This document shows positions 9,296 to 18,634 of a stretch of DNA of 64,000 bases, piece by piece (position 1 is the first letter of the stretch; each line of letters begins with the position of its first letter). Made by a program: the position numbers and the translations under genes. Source of the DNA: Streptomyces sp. SLBN-118 (GTDB lineage Bacteria > Actinomycetota > Actinomycetes > Streptomycetales > Streptomycetaceae). Location of the stretch: the NCBI RefSeq assembly GCF_006715635.1, contig NZ_VFNP01000001.1, forward strand, positions 3,534,001-3,598,000. The letters are read 5' to 3'. Under the pieces are notes generated by a model. The model searched no databases. It was not told the origin of the DNA and saw only the letters and a program-made list of their open reading frames with translations.

Positions 9296-10807
9296 TCATG
9301 GACGCACCGGTTCCAGAAAACCCTCCTCGATCAGCAGCCGCAGCGCCTGCGGGGTTCGGTCGCGCAACACCACCGGATCCTCGCCGAGCAGCTGGGCGAT
9401 CGCGTCCAGAATCCGCCCGGCGCTGAGCGACCCGTCGCATGCCCCGGCAAAGCCCGCGCCGACGGTGTCCACCTTGGTGGCCCGCCGCATACCGCGGTTC
9501 TGACGCAGCACGACGTGCTCCGGGTCCTCCGCGCCCGGCAGCCCGACCTGCTCCTGCACGACCTCCGGGGCCAGCGTGAAGTGACCGGCGAGCAGCGCCG
9601 CGTCGTCGTGCGTGCGCAGATATTCCTGCCGCGCGAAGTGTGCCTGCACGCCGACGCCGAGCGGCTGCTCGACAGGGTGGGGCCACTCCTCGGCGACGAT
9701 CGAAGGGCGCTCGGAACCGGACTTCCTGAGCGTGATCCAGCCGAAGCCGACGGCCTTGGTCTTGCGGGCCTCGAACTCGTCCAGCCACGCGTCGTACCGC
9801 GCGGCGTACTGAGCGGGGTCGCTGCGGTGATCGCCGCTGTCCCGCAGCCACAATTCGGCGTACTGCGTCACGTCCTGCACTTCGCGTTGGACGATCCAGG
9901 CGTCACAGCCGCGCGGCACCCAGGAGCGCAGCCGCTCCTGCCATTCCTCCCCCTCCACGTGCTGCCAGTTGGCGAGGAACTGGGCGTATCCCCCGTCGTT
10001 CAGCCTGTCCCCCGCCTGCTGAACGAGCGAGCGGCACAGATCGTCCCCGCCCATGCCGCCGTCCCGGTAGGTCAGCCTGGCGCCCGGGGAGATGACGAAC
10101 GGAGGATTGGACACGATCAGGTCGAACGTGTCCTTGTGGACCGGCTCGTAGAGCGAGCCTTCGCGCAGATCGGCTTCGGGAGCCGCGGAGAGCGCCAGCG
10201 TGAGCCGCGCGAAGTGCAGGGCCCGCGGGTTGAGATCGGTGGCCGTGACGCGCGTCGCGTGCTGGGTCGCGTGCAGCGCCTGGATGCCGGAGCCGGTGCC
10301 GAGGTCGAGCGCGGAAGACACCGGCGTACGAACGGTGATCCCGGCGAGCGTGGTGGACGCCCCGCCGACACCGAGAACAACTCCCCCGCCCTGGCCGCTC
10401 GCGCCGGCAGCGCCGCCCACCGCGCAGCCCAGGTCCGAGACGATGAACCAGTCCTGGCCCTCGGGACCGCCGTACGGCCTCACATCGACCGTGGCGCGTA
10501 CGTCGTCGCCGTCATGCACCACCCAGCCGTCGGCAAGGCACTGATCGAGCGGGAGGGCTGCCCCCGCCCGTTGTGAGGCGACGGGGCGCTGGAGCAGAAA
10601 CAGCTGTACGAGCGTGTCGAGGACGCCGTCCCCGCGGGTGGCGCGCAGCGCCGGCACCGTCTCGCTGCGGGCGAGCGCGGCATAGGCGGGGGCGCCGAGC
10701 AGGTCGAGCAGTCCGTCGGCGGTGAAGCTCGCGGCGAGAAGGGCTTCACGCAGCCGGGGTGAGCGGTCGGGCGAAGGAAGGCCTGAGGCAGGGCTGGTCG
10801 TACTCAC
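9296..10807 (-). CDS. Class I SAM-dependent methyltransferase (HemK/RlmG-like, NPPF motif)
   Basis: This 503-residue protein has an N-terminal helical region (~1-130) and a Rossmann methyltransferase core. The SAM site VLDLGTGSGIQAL and the acidic loop TATDLNPRALHFA are clear, and the catalytic NPPF sits in DLIVSNPPFVISPG. The NPPF/Y motif methylates a planar amide or exocyclic nitrogen, as in HemK (release-factor glutamine) and RlmG/RsmC (rRNA guanine). The long N- and C-terminal extensions resemble the RlmG-like group, so rRNA is the more probable substrate, but the target cannot be read from the sequence. Confidence 0.85.
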   Translation of the reverse strand: MSTTSPASGLPSPDRSPRLREALLAASFTADGLLDLLGAPAYAALARSETVPALRATRGDGVLDTLVQLFLLQRPVASQRAGAALPLDQCLADGWVVHDGDDVRATVDVRPYGGPEGQDWFIVSDLGCAVGGAAGASGQGGGVVLGVGGASTTLAGITVRTPVSSALDLGTGSGIQALHATQHATRVTATDLNPRALHFARLTLALSAAPEADLREGSLYEPVHKDTFDLIVSNPPFVISPGARLTYRDGGMGGDDLCRSLVQQAGDRLNDGGYAQFLANWQHVEGEEWQERLRSWVPRGCDAWIVQREVQDVTQYAELWLRDSGDHRSDPAQYAARYDAWLDEFEARKTKAVGFGWITLRKSGSERPSIVAEEWPHPVEQPLGVGVQAHFARQEYLRTHDDAALLAGHFTLAPEVVQEQVGLPGAEDPEHVVLRQNRGMRRATKVDTVGAGFAGACDGSLSAGRILDAIAQLLGEDPVVLRDRTPQALRLLIEEGFLEPVRP

Positions 10808-10898
10808 CCGCCCATTGTGGCGGCCTGCACTGACGAACGCCGACGGCCGGGCCCTCTTCCCGCGTGCTGCCTCCTACTGCCCGCTCGCGCTTTTTGGC

Positions 10899-11582
10899 CT
10901 ACGCCGTCTCCGAGGGCTTCGACGCGGCGTTCGCCGATGCCTTCGACGAAGCCGGTTTGGACGGGGAAGCCGGGGTGGAGGGGGAAGCCGGGGTGGAGGG
11001 CGAGTCCGAGCCAGAGCCGCCCGCGGGCGGACTCGAGGCCTTCACCGTCTGGCAGCCGGGCTGCTTCGCCATCGCCTTGCCCAGGTCACCGGACTGCAGC
11101 TTCTTCACCGCGTCCTGCTTCATCTTCTCGATCTTCGCCAGACCGTCGGCGACGCCTTGCAGCCCGTCCGCGAACTTCTGCTGGTCCTTGGCGTTGAGTC
11201 CGTCGACCTGCTTCTTGAGAGCGAAGTACGCCTTCGCTGTCGCCTGGAGTTCGGCGACAGCGTCCTGCTGGATCTTCGCGCCGTCGTCGATGGGCGGCGT
11301 TCCGCCTGCCTTGACCGCGGTGGCGAGCGAGTTGTTCACATCGGCGAGATCCTGGAAGGCCTTCGAGTCGGCGGCCTGGATGTCGGCGGGCTTGCCGTCC
11401 GCCGCCGTCGAGATGATGGCCTGCTCGGCGTTGGCCCTCTTCTTGATCTGCGGCTGCGCCTGGTTGCAGAACGTCTTGGCCCAGTCGTTCACCTTGTTGT
11501 CGCCGTCGCCGTCGGTGCAGCCCGACAACGCCAGTACCAGTACCGCGCCGCAGGACAGTGCGGCCGCAAGCTGCTTGTTCAC
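10899..11582 (-). CDS. Small secreted lipoprotein, helical, Ser/Pro/Ala tail
   Basis: The chosen start is GTG at 11582, preceded by GGAAGGGA at good spacing and directly giving a signal peptide, VNKQLAAALSCGAVLVLALSGC, with an LSGC lipobox. The 227-residue product is mostly helical and Ala/Lys/Gln-rich. It ends in a low-complexity tail with repeated SPSTPA/SPSKPA units, suited to crossing the cell wall. No catalytic motif is recognised. It lies downstream of hppA on the same strand. It is probably a membrane-anchored cell-surface protein of unknown role. Confidence 0.75.
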   Translation of the reverse strand: MNKQLAAALSCGAVLVLALSGCTDGDGDNKVNDWAKTFCNQAQPQIKKRANAEQAIISTAADGKPADIQAADSKAFQDLADVNNSLATAVKAGGTPPIDDGAKIQQDAVAELQATAKAYFALKKQVDGLNAKDQQKFADGLQGVADGLAKIEKMKQDAVKKLQSGDLGKAMAKQPGCQTVKASSPPAGGSGSDSPSTPASPSTPASPSKPASSKASANAASKPSETA

Positions 11583-11769
11583 CGGATTGGTCCCTTCCAA
11601 GGCTCTCGGCCCCGGAACATACACGCCATGTGGGCGACAACCGCGTGCGGTATGCCCGATCTGTTACCCATTAGAGCCATTTGCACCAAGGGAGACAAGG
11701 CTCACGACGGCGCACAAACGGGCGGTCGGCACGTCAATACGCGCCGCCCGCCCGCCTCTTGAGCAGGTG

Positions 11770-14175
11770 TTACGAAACCACCGCAGGATCAGGCGACTTC
11801 GCGCTCCGCTCCGCATGGTTGTCTTCGTCACCGACGGCGATGCCTCGCCGCTTGGAGATGTACACCGCGCCCGTGATGACGAGGATGGCCAGCAACGCCA
11901 CCAGCGCCCTGATTCCGGCGTTGGAGTCGTCCCCGTAGCTGAACTGGATGACCGCGGGCGCAATCAGCAGCGCCACCAGGTTCATCACCTTCAGCAGCGG
12001 GTTGATCGCCGGTCCCGCGGTGTCCTTGAACGGGTCGCCGACGGTGTCACCGATCACGGTCGCGGCGTGGGCCTCGCTGCCCTTGCCGCCGTGGTGTCCG
12101 TCCTCGACGAGCTTCTTGGCGTTGTCCCACGCGCCACCGGAGTTGGCGAGGAACACGGCCATCAGCGTGCCGGTGCCGATCGCGCCTGCCAGGAAGGAGC
12201 CGAGGGCACCAACACCGAGCGAGAAGCCGACGGCGATCGGCGTGAGTACGGCGAGCAAACCCGGTGTGGCAAGCTCGCGGAGCGCGTCCTTGGTGCAAAT
12301 GTCGACGACGCGCCCGTACTCCGGCGTCTCGGTGTAGTCCATGATCCCGGGGTGCTCGCGGAACTGCCGCCGCACCTCGTAGACGACAGCGCCCGCCGAA
12401 CGGGACACCGCGTTGATCGCGAGACCCGAGAAGAGGAAGACGACCGCGGCGCCGAGGATCAGGCCCACCAGATTGTTCGGCTGCGAGATGTCCATCACGA
12501 GATTCAGCGGACCGCCGTCGCCGACCTTCTCACCGACGTCCCTGGCCGCGGTCGCGATGGCGTCGCGATACGAACCGAAGAGCGCGGACGCGGCCAGTAC
12601 GGCCGTGGCGATGGCGATTCCCTTGGTGATGGCCTTGGTGGTGTTGCCGACGGCGTCGAGGTCGGTGAGCACCTGTGCGCCCGCGCCCGTGACGTCGCCG
12701 GACATCTCGGCGATGCCCTGGGCGTTGTCGGAGACGGGTCCGAAAGTGTCCATGGCGACGATGACGCCGACCGTGGTGAGCAGGCCGGTACCGGCCAGAG
12801 CCACCGCGAACAGGGCGAGCATGATCGACGTACCGCCGAGCAGGAACGCCCCATACACACCGAGACCGATCAACAGCGCGGTGTACACGGCGGATTCCAG
12901 ACCGATGGAGATACCGGCCAGCACGACGGTCGCGGGTCCGGTCAGCGAGGACTTGCCGATGTCCCTGACGGGACGCCGGGTGGTCTCGGTGAAATACCCG
13001 GTCAGCTGTTGGATCAGGGCCGCGAGAACGATGCCGATGGCCACGGCGACGAGCGCCAGAATCCGGGGATCTCCGGCGTGCGACGTGATCGCGGCCTCGG
13101 TGACACCGTCCAACTCGGCGTACGAGGACGGCAGATAGATGAACACCGCCGCAGCCACCAGGCCGAGCGAGATCAGCGCGGAGATGAAGAATCCACGGTT
13201 GATGGCGGACATCCCGCTGCGGTCGGCGCGCCGCGGGGCGACCGCGAAGATGCCGATCATCGCGGTGACCACGCCGATCGCCGGGACGATCAGCGGAAAG
13301 GCGAGTCCGGCGTCGCCGAATGCCGCCTTGCCGAGGATGAGCGCCGCGACGAGCGTGACCGCGTACGACTCGAAGAGGTCGGCCGCCATGCCGGCACAGT
13401 CACCGACGTTGTCGCCGACGTTGTCGGCGATGGTGGCGGCGTTGCGCGGGTCGTCCTCCGGGATGCCCTGCTCAACCTTGCCGACCAGGTCGGCGCCGAC
13501 GTCGGCGGCCTTGGTGAAGATGCCGCCACCGACACGCATGAACATGGCGATCAACGCGGCGCCGAGGCCGAAGCCTTCGAGCACCTTGGGCGCGTCGGCC
13601 GCGTAGACGAGAACGACGCAGGAGGCACCGAGCAGGCCGAGGCCCACCGTGAACATGCCGACCACGCCTCCCGTCCGGAAAGCGATCTTCATGGCCTTGT
13701 GCGAGACGGCCGTCAGATCCTTTTCCGGCTCGCCCTCCGCCGGAGTCGCTTCACGCGCGGCCGCTGCCACGCGCACATTTGCTCGTACCGCGAGACGCAT
13801 GCCGATGTATCCGGTGGCCGCCGAGAAGAGCGCACCCACCAGGAAGAACACCGAACGTCCGCCGCGCTGTGACCAGTCGTCGGCCGGAAGAAGCATCAGC
13901 AGGAAGAACACCACGACGGCGAAGACGCCGAGGGTGCGCAACTGCCGGGCCAGATAGGCATTCGCGCCCTCCTGCACGGCTGCCGCGATCTTCTTCATGG
14001 AATCTGTGCCCTCGCCGGCGGCCAGCACCTGGCGCACCAGCACCTGGGCGACGATCAGTGCCGCCACCGCGACGGCGGCGATCACGATAACGATCAGCCG
14101 GTTGTCGTCGGTGAGTACCGCGGCTGCGAGAGAAGTGGGGTGATCGGTCAGTTCTGGGTTGAAGAGCCCCGCCAT
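11770..14175 (-). CDS. hppA: Membrane-bound proton-translocating pyrophosphatase
   Basis: This 801-residue, roughly 16-helix enzyme couples PPi hydrolysis to H+ export across the plasma membrane. The PPi/Mg2+ site is visible in GGGIFTKAADVGADLVGKVE and in DNVGDNVGDCAGMAADLFESY. The Lys in GNTTKAITKG (about residue 511) is the residue that marks K+-independent enzymes; K+-dependent ones have Ala there. The start at 14175 follows AAGGAGGACGA, a near-perfect ribosome binding site. The upstream gap to the anti-sigma gene carries a terminator, so hppA is probably its own unit. Confidence 0.96.
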   Translation of the reverse strand: MAGLFNPELTDHPTSLAAAVLTDDNRLIVIVIAAVAVAALIVAQVLVRQVLAAGEGTDSMKKIAAAVQEGANAYLARQLRTLGVFAVVVFFLLMLLPADDWSQRGGRSVFFLVGALFSAATGYIGMRLAVRANVRVAAAAREATPAEGEPEKDLTAVSHKAMKIAFRTGGVVGMFTVGLGLLGASCVVLVYAADAPKVLEGFGLGAALIAMFMRVGGGIFTKAADVGADLVGKVEQGIPEDDPRNAATIADNVGDNVGDCAGMAADLFESYAVTLVAALILGKAAFGDAGLAFPLIVPAIGVVTAMIGIFAVAPRRADRSGMSAINRGFFISALISLGLVAAAVFIYLPSSYAELDGVTEAAITSHAGDPRILALVAVAIGIVLAALIQQLTGYFTETTRRPVRDIGKSSLTGPATVVLAGISIGLESAVYTALLIGLGVYGAFLLGGTSIMLALFAVALAGTGLLTTVGVIVAMDTFGPVSDNAQGIAEMSGDVTGAGAQVLTDLDAVGNTTKAITKGIAIATAVLAASALFGSYRDAIATAARDVGEKVGDGGPLNLVMDISQPNNLVGLILGAAVVFLFSGLAINAVSRSAGAVVYEVRRQFREHPGIMDYTETPEYGRVVDICTKDALRELATPGLLAVLTPIAVGFSLGVGALGSFLAGAIGTGTLMAVFLANSGGAWDNAKKLVEDGHHGGKGSEAHAATVIGDTVGDPFKDTAGPAINPLLKVMNLVALLIAPAVIQFSYGDDSNAGIRALVALLAILVITGAVYISKRRGIAVGDEDNHAERSAKSPDPAVVS

Positions 14176-14447
14176 TCGTCCTCCTTGACGCTCAGAGCTC
14201 AAGATGTGGACGGATTGTAGGTAGCGGAACCTGATCAAAACAGGGCGCGGCAATTGGAATTGACCTTCACTTGCTCCTCAGCAAATGATCGGGTTCCGAA
14301 ACACCCCCCGAAAGGGGTAACGGGTCAAAGGCATTGACGTGCGATAAATGATCTAGATAAATGGAAAAAGGCCCTGCTCAGCAGGGCCTTATCCAAATTA
14401 AACGATCAATGGGCCGACATTCCGGCGCCGTTGTCGATCATCCGCGA
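14176..14447. other. hppA upstream region
   Basis: The 272 bases between hppA and the anti-sigma gene are AT-rich for this genome. They hold the terminator at 14368-14390, a small ACCCC/GGGGT hairpin near 14310 and a possible -10 hexamer TACAAT for hppA on the minus strand near 14215. No reading frame here looks coding. Confidence 0.5.
14368..14390 (-). terminator. Rho-independent terminator of the bldG operon
   Basis: The perfect 10-bp stem AAGGCCCTGC/GCAGGGCCTT has a 3-base loop and is followed on the minus strand by a run of T. It lies 57 bases beyond the stop of the anti-sigma gene, so it ends the bldG transcript before hppA. Confidence 0.85.
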
Positions 14448-14894
14448 TCAGGGCACGACGGTGACGGGCGTCGTCGGCCAACTCATCCGGATCACGCCCC
14501 CCTCCTCGGTGGACGTGACCTCCACGTCGTCGACGAGACCGCTGATGACGGCGAGACCCATCTCGTCCTCGCCCTCGGAGTCCGCATCCCCGTCAGCGGC
14601 GTCACGGGCCCCCGGGGCCCCGGAGGACCCCTCGGCGCCCGCGCTCGGGACCTCGTCCCCGACCTCGATGGAGAATGCCTTCTCCTCCTCAGTCAGCGCG
14701 ACCCTGACGGGCGCTGTGATGCCATGGCTGCGGTGCAGCCCGACCGCACGGCTGCACGCCTCGCCGACAGCGAGACGGACCTCGTCGAGCACGGCCTCGT
14801 CGACCCCTGCCCGGCGAGCCACGGCGGCCGCCACCAGACGGGCCGTCCTGACATGCTCAGGCTGGGCGCTGAAGCGGAGTTCAACGGTTGCCAT
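14448..14894 (-). CDS. HATPase-type anti-sigma factor, BldG partner (SCO3548-like)
   Basis: This 148-residue protein has the GHKL/HATPase fold of SpoIIAB/RsbW anti-sigma factors. The start at 14894 gives MATVELRFSAQPEHVRTARL, the usual opening of the family. The N-box is modified: EACSRAV stands where active kinases have EAxxNAV, with Arg in place of the metal-binding Asn, so kinase activity is doubtful. The G-box is also weak, and a Gly/Ala/Asp-rich insert lies around residues 90-110. It is co-directional with bldG just upstream, and in S. coelicolor the two products interact. The sigma factor it controls is not in this window. Confidence 0.88.
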   Translation of the reverse strand: MATVELRFSAQPEHVRTARLVAAAVARRAGVDEAVLDEVRLAVGEACSRAVGLHRSHGITAPVRVALTEEEKAFSIEVGDEVPSAGAEGSSGAPGARDAADGDADSEGEDEMGLAVISGLVDDVEVTSTEEGGVIRMSWPTTPVTVVP

Positions 14895-14986
14895 GCGATC
14901 CCCCTCGGACGTACGGGCGTGCATCTCAGGGGCCCGGGCTGGATGCCCGGTGCCCCTCACTTCTTCCGGCAGTCTCCGGCCAACCG

Positions 14987-15340
14987 TCAGTCGGTGGCCG
15001 CGACAGCTTCGTCGACCGTGGTGTGGATCGGGAACACCTTGGTCAGACCTGTGATCCGGAAGATCTTGAGAATGCGCTCCTGGTTGCAGACCAGGCGCAG
15101 CGAGCCCTCATGCGCGCGAACGCGCTTCAGGCCGCCCACGAGTACGCCGAGGCCGGTGGAGTCGAGGAAGTCCACGCCTTCCATGTCGACAACCAGGTGG
15201 TAGCTGCCGTCGTTCACCAACTCGACCAACTGCTCGCGCAGCTTGGGCGCGGTATACACATCAATCTCGCCACCGACCTCGACGACCGTACGGTCGCCAC
15301 CAGGGCCGGACACATTGCGAGTCGACAGGGACAGGTCCAC
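14987..15340 (-). CDS. bldG: Anti-sigma factor antagonist BldG
   Basis: This 117-residue STAS-domain protein starts with GTG at 15340 behind TGGAGGATCC. The phosphorylation motif D-S-T-G (Ser61 counted from this start) lies in [15 protein letters not shown]. BldG is needed for aerial hyphae, antibiotic production and stress response; its phosphorylation state decides whether it sequesters anti-sigma factors. The sequence agrees closely with S. coelicolor BldG as I recall it. It is transcribed with the anti-sigma gene and diverges from the helicase gene with only 78 bases between the starts. Confidence 0.96.
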   Translation of the reverse strand: MDLSLSTRNVSGPGGDRTVVEVGGEIDVYTAPKLREQLVELVNDGSYHLVVDMEGVDFLDSTGLGVLVGGLKRVRAHEGSLRLVCNQERILKIFRITGLTKVFPIHTTVDEAVAATD

Positions 15341-15418
15341 GGATCCTCCAGCACCTTGCTATCGAGCGGCCGCCCCCTCAGGACTCCCCGGCGGAGCCAG
15401 AGACGGTCGCCAGCCGCG

Positions 15419-17902
15419 ATGGCATTCAATCACTTACCAGCAGCCATGCACGACGCCTTGAGACCATTGTCCGTCACGCCGGTGACACACTCGGTCCCGA
15501 TGGCCAAGAATCACCGTCCCAGACGACCCTCCGAGAGCGGGGACAACCGCCTCTCCCCCGCTACGGTCCTCGACCGGCTCACCGCCGGGGCGAGCCGTGC
15601 CGCGCGCATCACTCATACGGAGCACTTGCCCCCAAGGCCGGGCCGTCATGCCGTCTGGCCCGACCGCATCCGCCCAGAAGTGATCAAGGCCATTGAACAG
15701 GCGGGGATCGACCATCCGTGGGCCCACCAGGCCAAAGCCGCCGAGCACGCCCTGGACGGCGAATCCGTGGTGATCGCCACCGGCACCGCCTCGGGCAAGT
15801 CCCTGGCCTACCTGGCGCCCGTGCTAACCACCCTTCTCGACGGCGCCGAGGCCGCCAATGGACGCGGTGCCACGGCTCTCTACCTGGCCCCGACCAAGGC
15901 TCTGGCCGCGGACCAGTGCCGCGCCGTCAAAGAGCTCGCCGCGCCGCTCGGCAACCGGGTGCGTCCCGCCGTCTACGACGGCGACACGCCGGTCGAGGAA
16001 CGGGAGTGGGTCCGGCAGTACGCGACGTACGTCCTGACCAACCCGGACATGCTGCATCGCGGAATACTTCCCTCACACCCCCGCTGGTCCTCCTTCCTGC
16101 GCTCCCTGCGCTACGTCGTCATCGACGAGTGCCACACCTACAGGGGCGTCTTCGGCTCCCATGTCGCCCAGGTGCTGCGCCGCCTTCGCCGCGTATGCGC
16201 CCGCTACGGTGCGAACCCGGTCTTCCTCCTCGCCTCCGCCACCGCCGCGGAACCCTCTCTGGCTGCCGGCCGCCTCACCGGCCTGCCCGTCCAAGAGGTG
16301 GCAGACGACGCCTCGCCACGCGGTGAGCTCGTCTTCGCCCTCTGGGAGCCCCCGCTCACCGAGCTGCACGGCGAGAAGGGCGCGCCCGTACGCCGTACCG
16401 CCACCGCCGAGACCGCCGACCTGCTCACCGACCTGACCGTCCAGGGCGTCCGCTCCGTCGCCTTCGTACGCTCCCGGCGCGGCGCCGAGCTGATTTCCGT
16501 CATCGCCAAGGAGCGCCTGGCCGAGGTGGACCGCTCGCTGCCCCCGCGTGTCGCCGCCTACCGGGGCGGCTACCTGCCCGAGGAGCGCCGGGCGCTGGAG
16601 CGGGCCCTGCACTCCGGCGAGCTCCTCGGCCTCGCGGCCACCACGGCCCTCGAGCTCGGCGTCGACGTCTCGGGCCTCGATGCCGTGATCATCGCCGGAT
16701 ACCCCGGGACACGGGCTTCGCTCTGGCAGCAGGCCGGCCGCGCGGGCCGCTCGGGCCAGGGCGCCCTGGCCGTGCTCGTGGCCCGCGACGACCCGCTGGA
16801 CACCTACCTCGTCCACCATCCCGAGGCGCTGTTCCAGCAGCCGGTGGAGTCCACGGTCCTCGACCCCGACAACCCGTACGTCCTCGCCCCCCATCTCTGC
16901 GCGGCCGCCGCCGAGCTTCCGCTCACGGACACCGACCTCGAACTCTTCGGCCCGGCCACGGCCGATCTCATGCCCCAACTGGAGGCCGCCAAGCTGCTCC
17001 GCCGCCGGGCCTCGGGCTGGCACTGGACCCGCCGCGAGCGGGCCGCCGACCTCACCGACATCAGGGGCGAGGGCGGCCGCCCGGTCCAGATCGTGGAGGC
17101 CGCCACCGGCCGGCTGCTGGGCACGGTCGACGAATCGGCCGCCCACACCGCGGTCCACGACGGGGCCGTCCATCTCCACCAGGGCCGTACGTACCTCGTG
17201 AAGCACCTGGACCTGGAGGACTCGGCTGCCCTCGTCGAAGAGGCCAGCCCGCCGTACTCCACCACCGCCCGCGACACGACCTCCGTCTCCGTCCTCGAAA
17301 CCGACACCGAGATCCCGTGGGGCGACGGACGCCTCTGCTACGGCTCCGTCGAGGTCACCAACCAGGTCGTCTCTTTCCTGCGCCGCAAACTCATCACCGG
17401 TGAAGTCCTCGGCGAGACCAGACTCGATCTTCCGCCCCGCACCCTGCGTACCCGGGCGGTGTGGTGGACGGTCACCGAGGACCAGCTGGACGCCGCCCGG
17501 GTCGACCCCAAGCAGCTGGGCGGCGCCCTGCATGCCGCTGAGCACGCCTCCATCGGGATGCTGCCGCTCTTCGCCACCTGCGACCGCTGGGACATCGGCG
17601 GCGTCTCGGTGCCGCTCCACCCGGACACCCTGCTGCCGACTGTTTTCGTGTACGACGGCCATCCGGGTGGCGCGGGCTTCGCCGAGCGGGCCTTCCACAC
17701 CGCCCGTGAGTGGCTGACCGCCACGCGTGAGGCGATCGCGTCCTGCGAGTGCGAGGCGGGCTGCCCGTCCTGCATCCAGTCCCCCAAGTGCGGCAACGGC
17801 AACGACCCGCTGCACAAGCGCGGCGCAGTCCGCCTCCTCACGGAACTGCTGCGGGGTGCCCCGACAGCGCAGGAGGCCCCGGCGGGCCCGCCCGCGACCT
17901 GA
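15419..17902 (+). CDS. DEXH-box helicase with Cys4 C-terminal domain (MrfA/YprA-like)
   Basis: This 827-residue superfamily 2 helicase has Walker A ATGTASGKS, Walker B DECH (VVIDECHTYRG), motif III SATAAE and motif VI QQAGRAGRSGQ. Its C-terminal DUF1998-type region ends in CECEAGCPSCIQSPKCGN, the four-cysteine iron/zinc site of MrfA. Bacillus MrfA is a 3'-5' DNA helicase for mitomycin-type lesion repair; the same role is inferred here. The start could instead be ATG at 15500 (MAKNHRPRRP), since the first 27 residues look unconserved. Its 3' end overlaps the last Tad gene on the other strand by 65 bases. Confidence 0.9.
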   Translation: MAFNHLPAAMHDALRPLSVTPVTHSVPMAKNHRPRRPSESGDNRLSPATVLDRLTAGASRAARITHTEHLPPRPGRHAVWPDRIRPEVIKAIEQAGIDHPWAHQAKAAEHALDGESVVIATGTASGKSLAYLAPVLTTLLDGAEAANGRGATALYLAPTKALAADQCRAVKELAAPLGNRVRPAVYDGDTPVEEREWVRQYATYVLTNPDMLHRGILPSHPRWSSFLRSLRYVVIDECHTYRGVFGSHVAQVLRRLRRVCARYGANPVFLLASATAAEPSLAAGRLTGLPVQEVADDASPRGELVFALWEPPLTELHGEKGAPVRRTATAETADLLTDLTVQGVRSVAFVRSRRGAELISVIAKERLAEVDRSLPPRVAAYRGGYLPEERRALERALHSGELLGLAATTALELGVDVSGLDAVIIAGYPGTRASLWQQAGRAGRSGQGALAVLVARDDPLDTYLVHHPEALFQQPVESTVLDPDNPYVLAPHLCAAAAELPLTDTDLELFGPATADLMPQLEAAKLLRRRASGWHWTRRERAADLTDIRGEGGRPVQIVEAATGRLLGTVDESAAHTAVHDGAVHLHQGRTYLVKHLDLEDSAALVEEASPPYSTTARDTTSVSVLETDTEIPWGDGRLCYGSVEVTNQVVSFLRRKLITGEVLGETRLDLPPRTLRTRAVWWTVTEDQLDAARVDPKQLGGALHAAEHASIGMLPLFATCDRWDIGGVSVPLHPDTLLPTVFVYDGHPGGAGFAERAFHTAREWLTATREAIASCECEAGCPSCIQSPKCGNGNDPLHKRGAVRLLTELLRGAPTAQEAPAGPPAT

Positions 17903-18269
17903 CCGCTGGGCCGTAGGGGCCGAAGCGGGCCTGCGCCGTCACGTCGGCGATCTCGCCCCGTACCGCGCAGCGCACCACCGCGGCGCCCTGTGCCCGGGCC
18001 ACCTCGGTCGCCATCGCACAGGCGGTTGCTGTGCCCCGCAGAGCGTGATCAGCAGCCGCCAGGGCCGCCAAGTCGGCTGCGGAGCCTGCGCGATGGCGGG
18101 CGACCACGGCCTGCCCCATGGCCAGGACGACGGCGAATACGGCACACAGCGCGGTGGTCGCCATGGCCACCCACACGGTCGCGGAACCCCGGTCCCGGCC
18201 CCGGTCCCGGCGTCGGTGCCGGTCGCGGTCGAGGTGCCGGCCCCCGTTCAGGTGTCGGTTCCGGTTCAT
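17838..18269 (-). CDS. TadE-like pilus protein, Rv3654c type
   Basis: This 143-residue protein starts at 18269 with ATGA overlap to the gene before it. An unusual 28-residue Arg/Asp/His-rich head is followed by GSATVWVAM and one transmembrane helix (~30-52), then AGSAADLAALAAADHAL, the hallmark of the Rv3654c/TadE family of helicase-linked minor pilins. It is the last gene of the pilus operon, and its 3' end runs into the helicase gene on the opposite strand. It probably acts in the cell envelope as a minor pilin. Confidence 0.82.
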   Translation of the reverse strand: MNRNRHLNGGRHLDRDRHRRRDRGRDRGSATVWVAMATTALCAVFAVVLAMGQAVVARHRAGSAADLAALAAADHALRGTATACAMATEVARAQGAAVVRCAVRGEIADVTAQARFGPYGPAVRSRAGPPGPPALSGHPAAVP

Positions 18270-18634
18270 GAGGCCTCCTCATGGCTCGCGGCGTCCTCCG
18301 CGAACGCCGCCGCATCCGCGCTGAGCGTCAAAGACAGGGCACGCGGGCCGGGGGCCTTAGCCTCGACCCGGACACGCCAGAGATCACCCGTCCGCCCGAG
18401 CGTGACAGTGGCGCCGCTGGGAGCCGCCGAGCGGGCGGCGGCCAGTGTGGCTGTCCGAGGCTCGGACCTGGCAGCGGCACGCGCCCCGGCCCGGGCCGCG
18501 TCCACACACTGGATCTGCGCGGACGCGGCCATCAGCGCCCAGACCAGGGCCAGGGCGAAGACGACCAGGGCGGGCAGCGCGACGGCCGCCTCCGCGGTCA
18601 CGGACCCCCTGTCGCCCACCTCAGAACTGCGCAT
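18266..18634 (-). CDS. TadE-like minor pilin
   Basis: This 122-residue protein begins MRSSEVGDRGSVTAEAAVALPALVVF. The GSVTAE(A) segment followed by a hydrophobic helix is the class IV-type prepilin signature of TadE. The remainder is a small extracytoplasmic domain. Its start lies 14 bases inside the Flp-like gene and its stop overlaps the next gene as ATGA, so translation is coupled along the operon. Confidence 0.85.
   Translation of the reverse strand: MRSSEVGDRGSVTAEAAVALPALVVFALALVWALMAASAQIQCVDAARAGARAAARSEPRTATLAAARSAAPSGATVTLGRTGDLWRVRVEAKAPGPRALSLTLSADAAAFAEDAASHEEAS

Noticed and set aside
10864..13872. Plus-strand frame across the lipoprotein and hppA (1002 codons)
   Set aside because: It spans two real minus-strand genes and has no recognisable domain.
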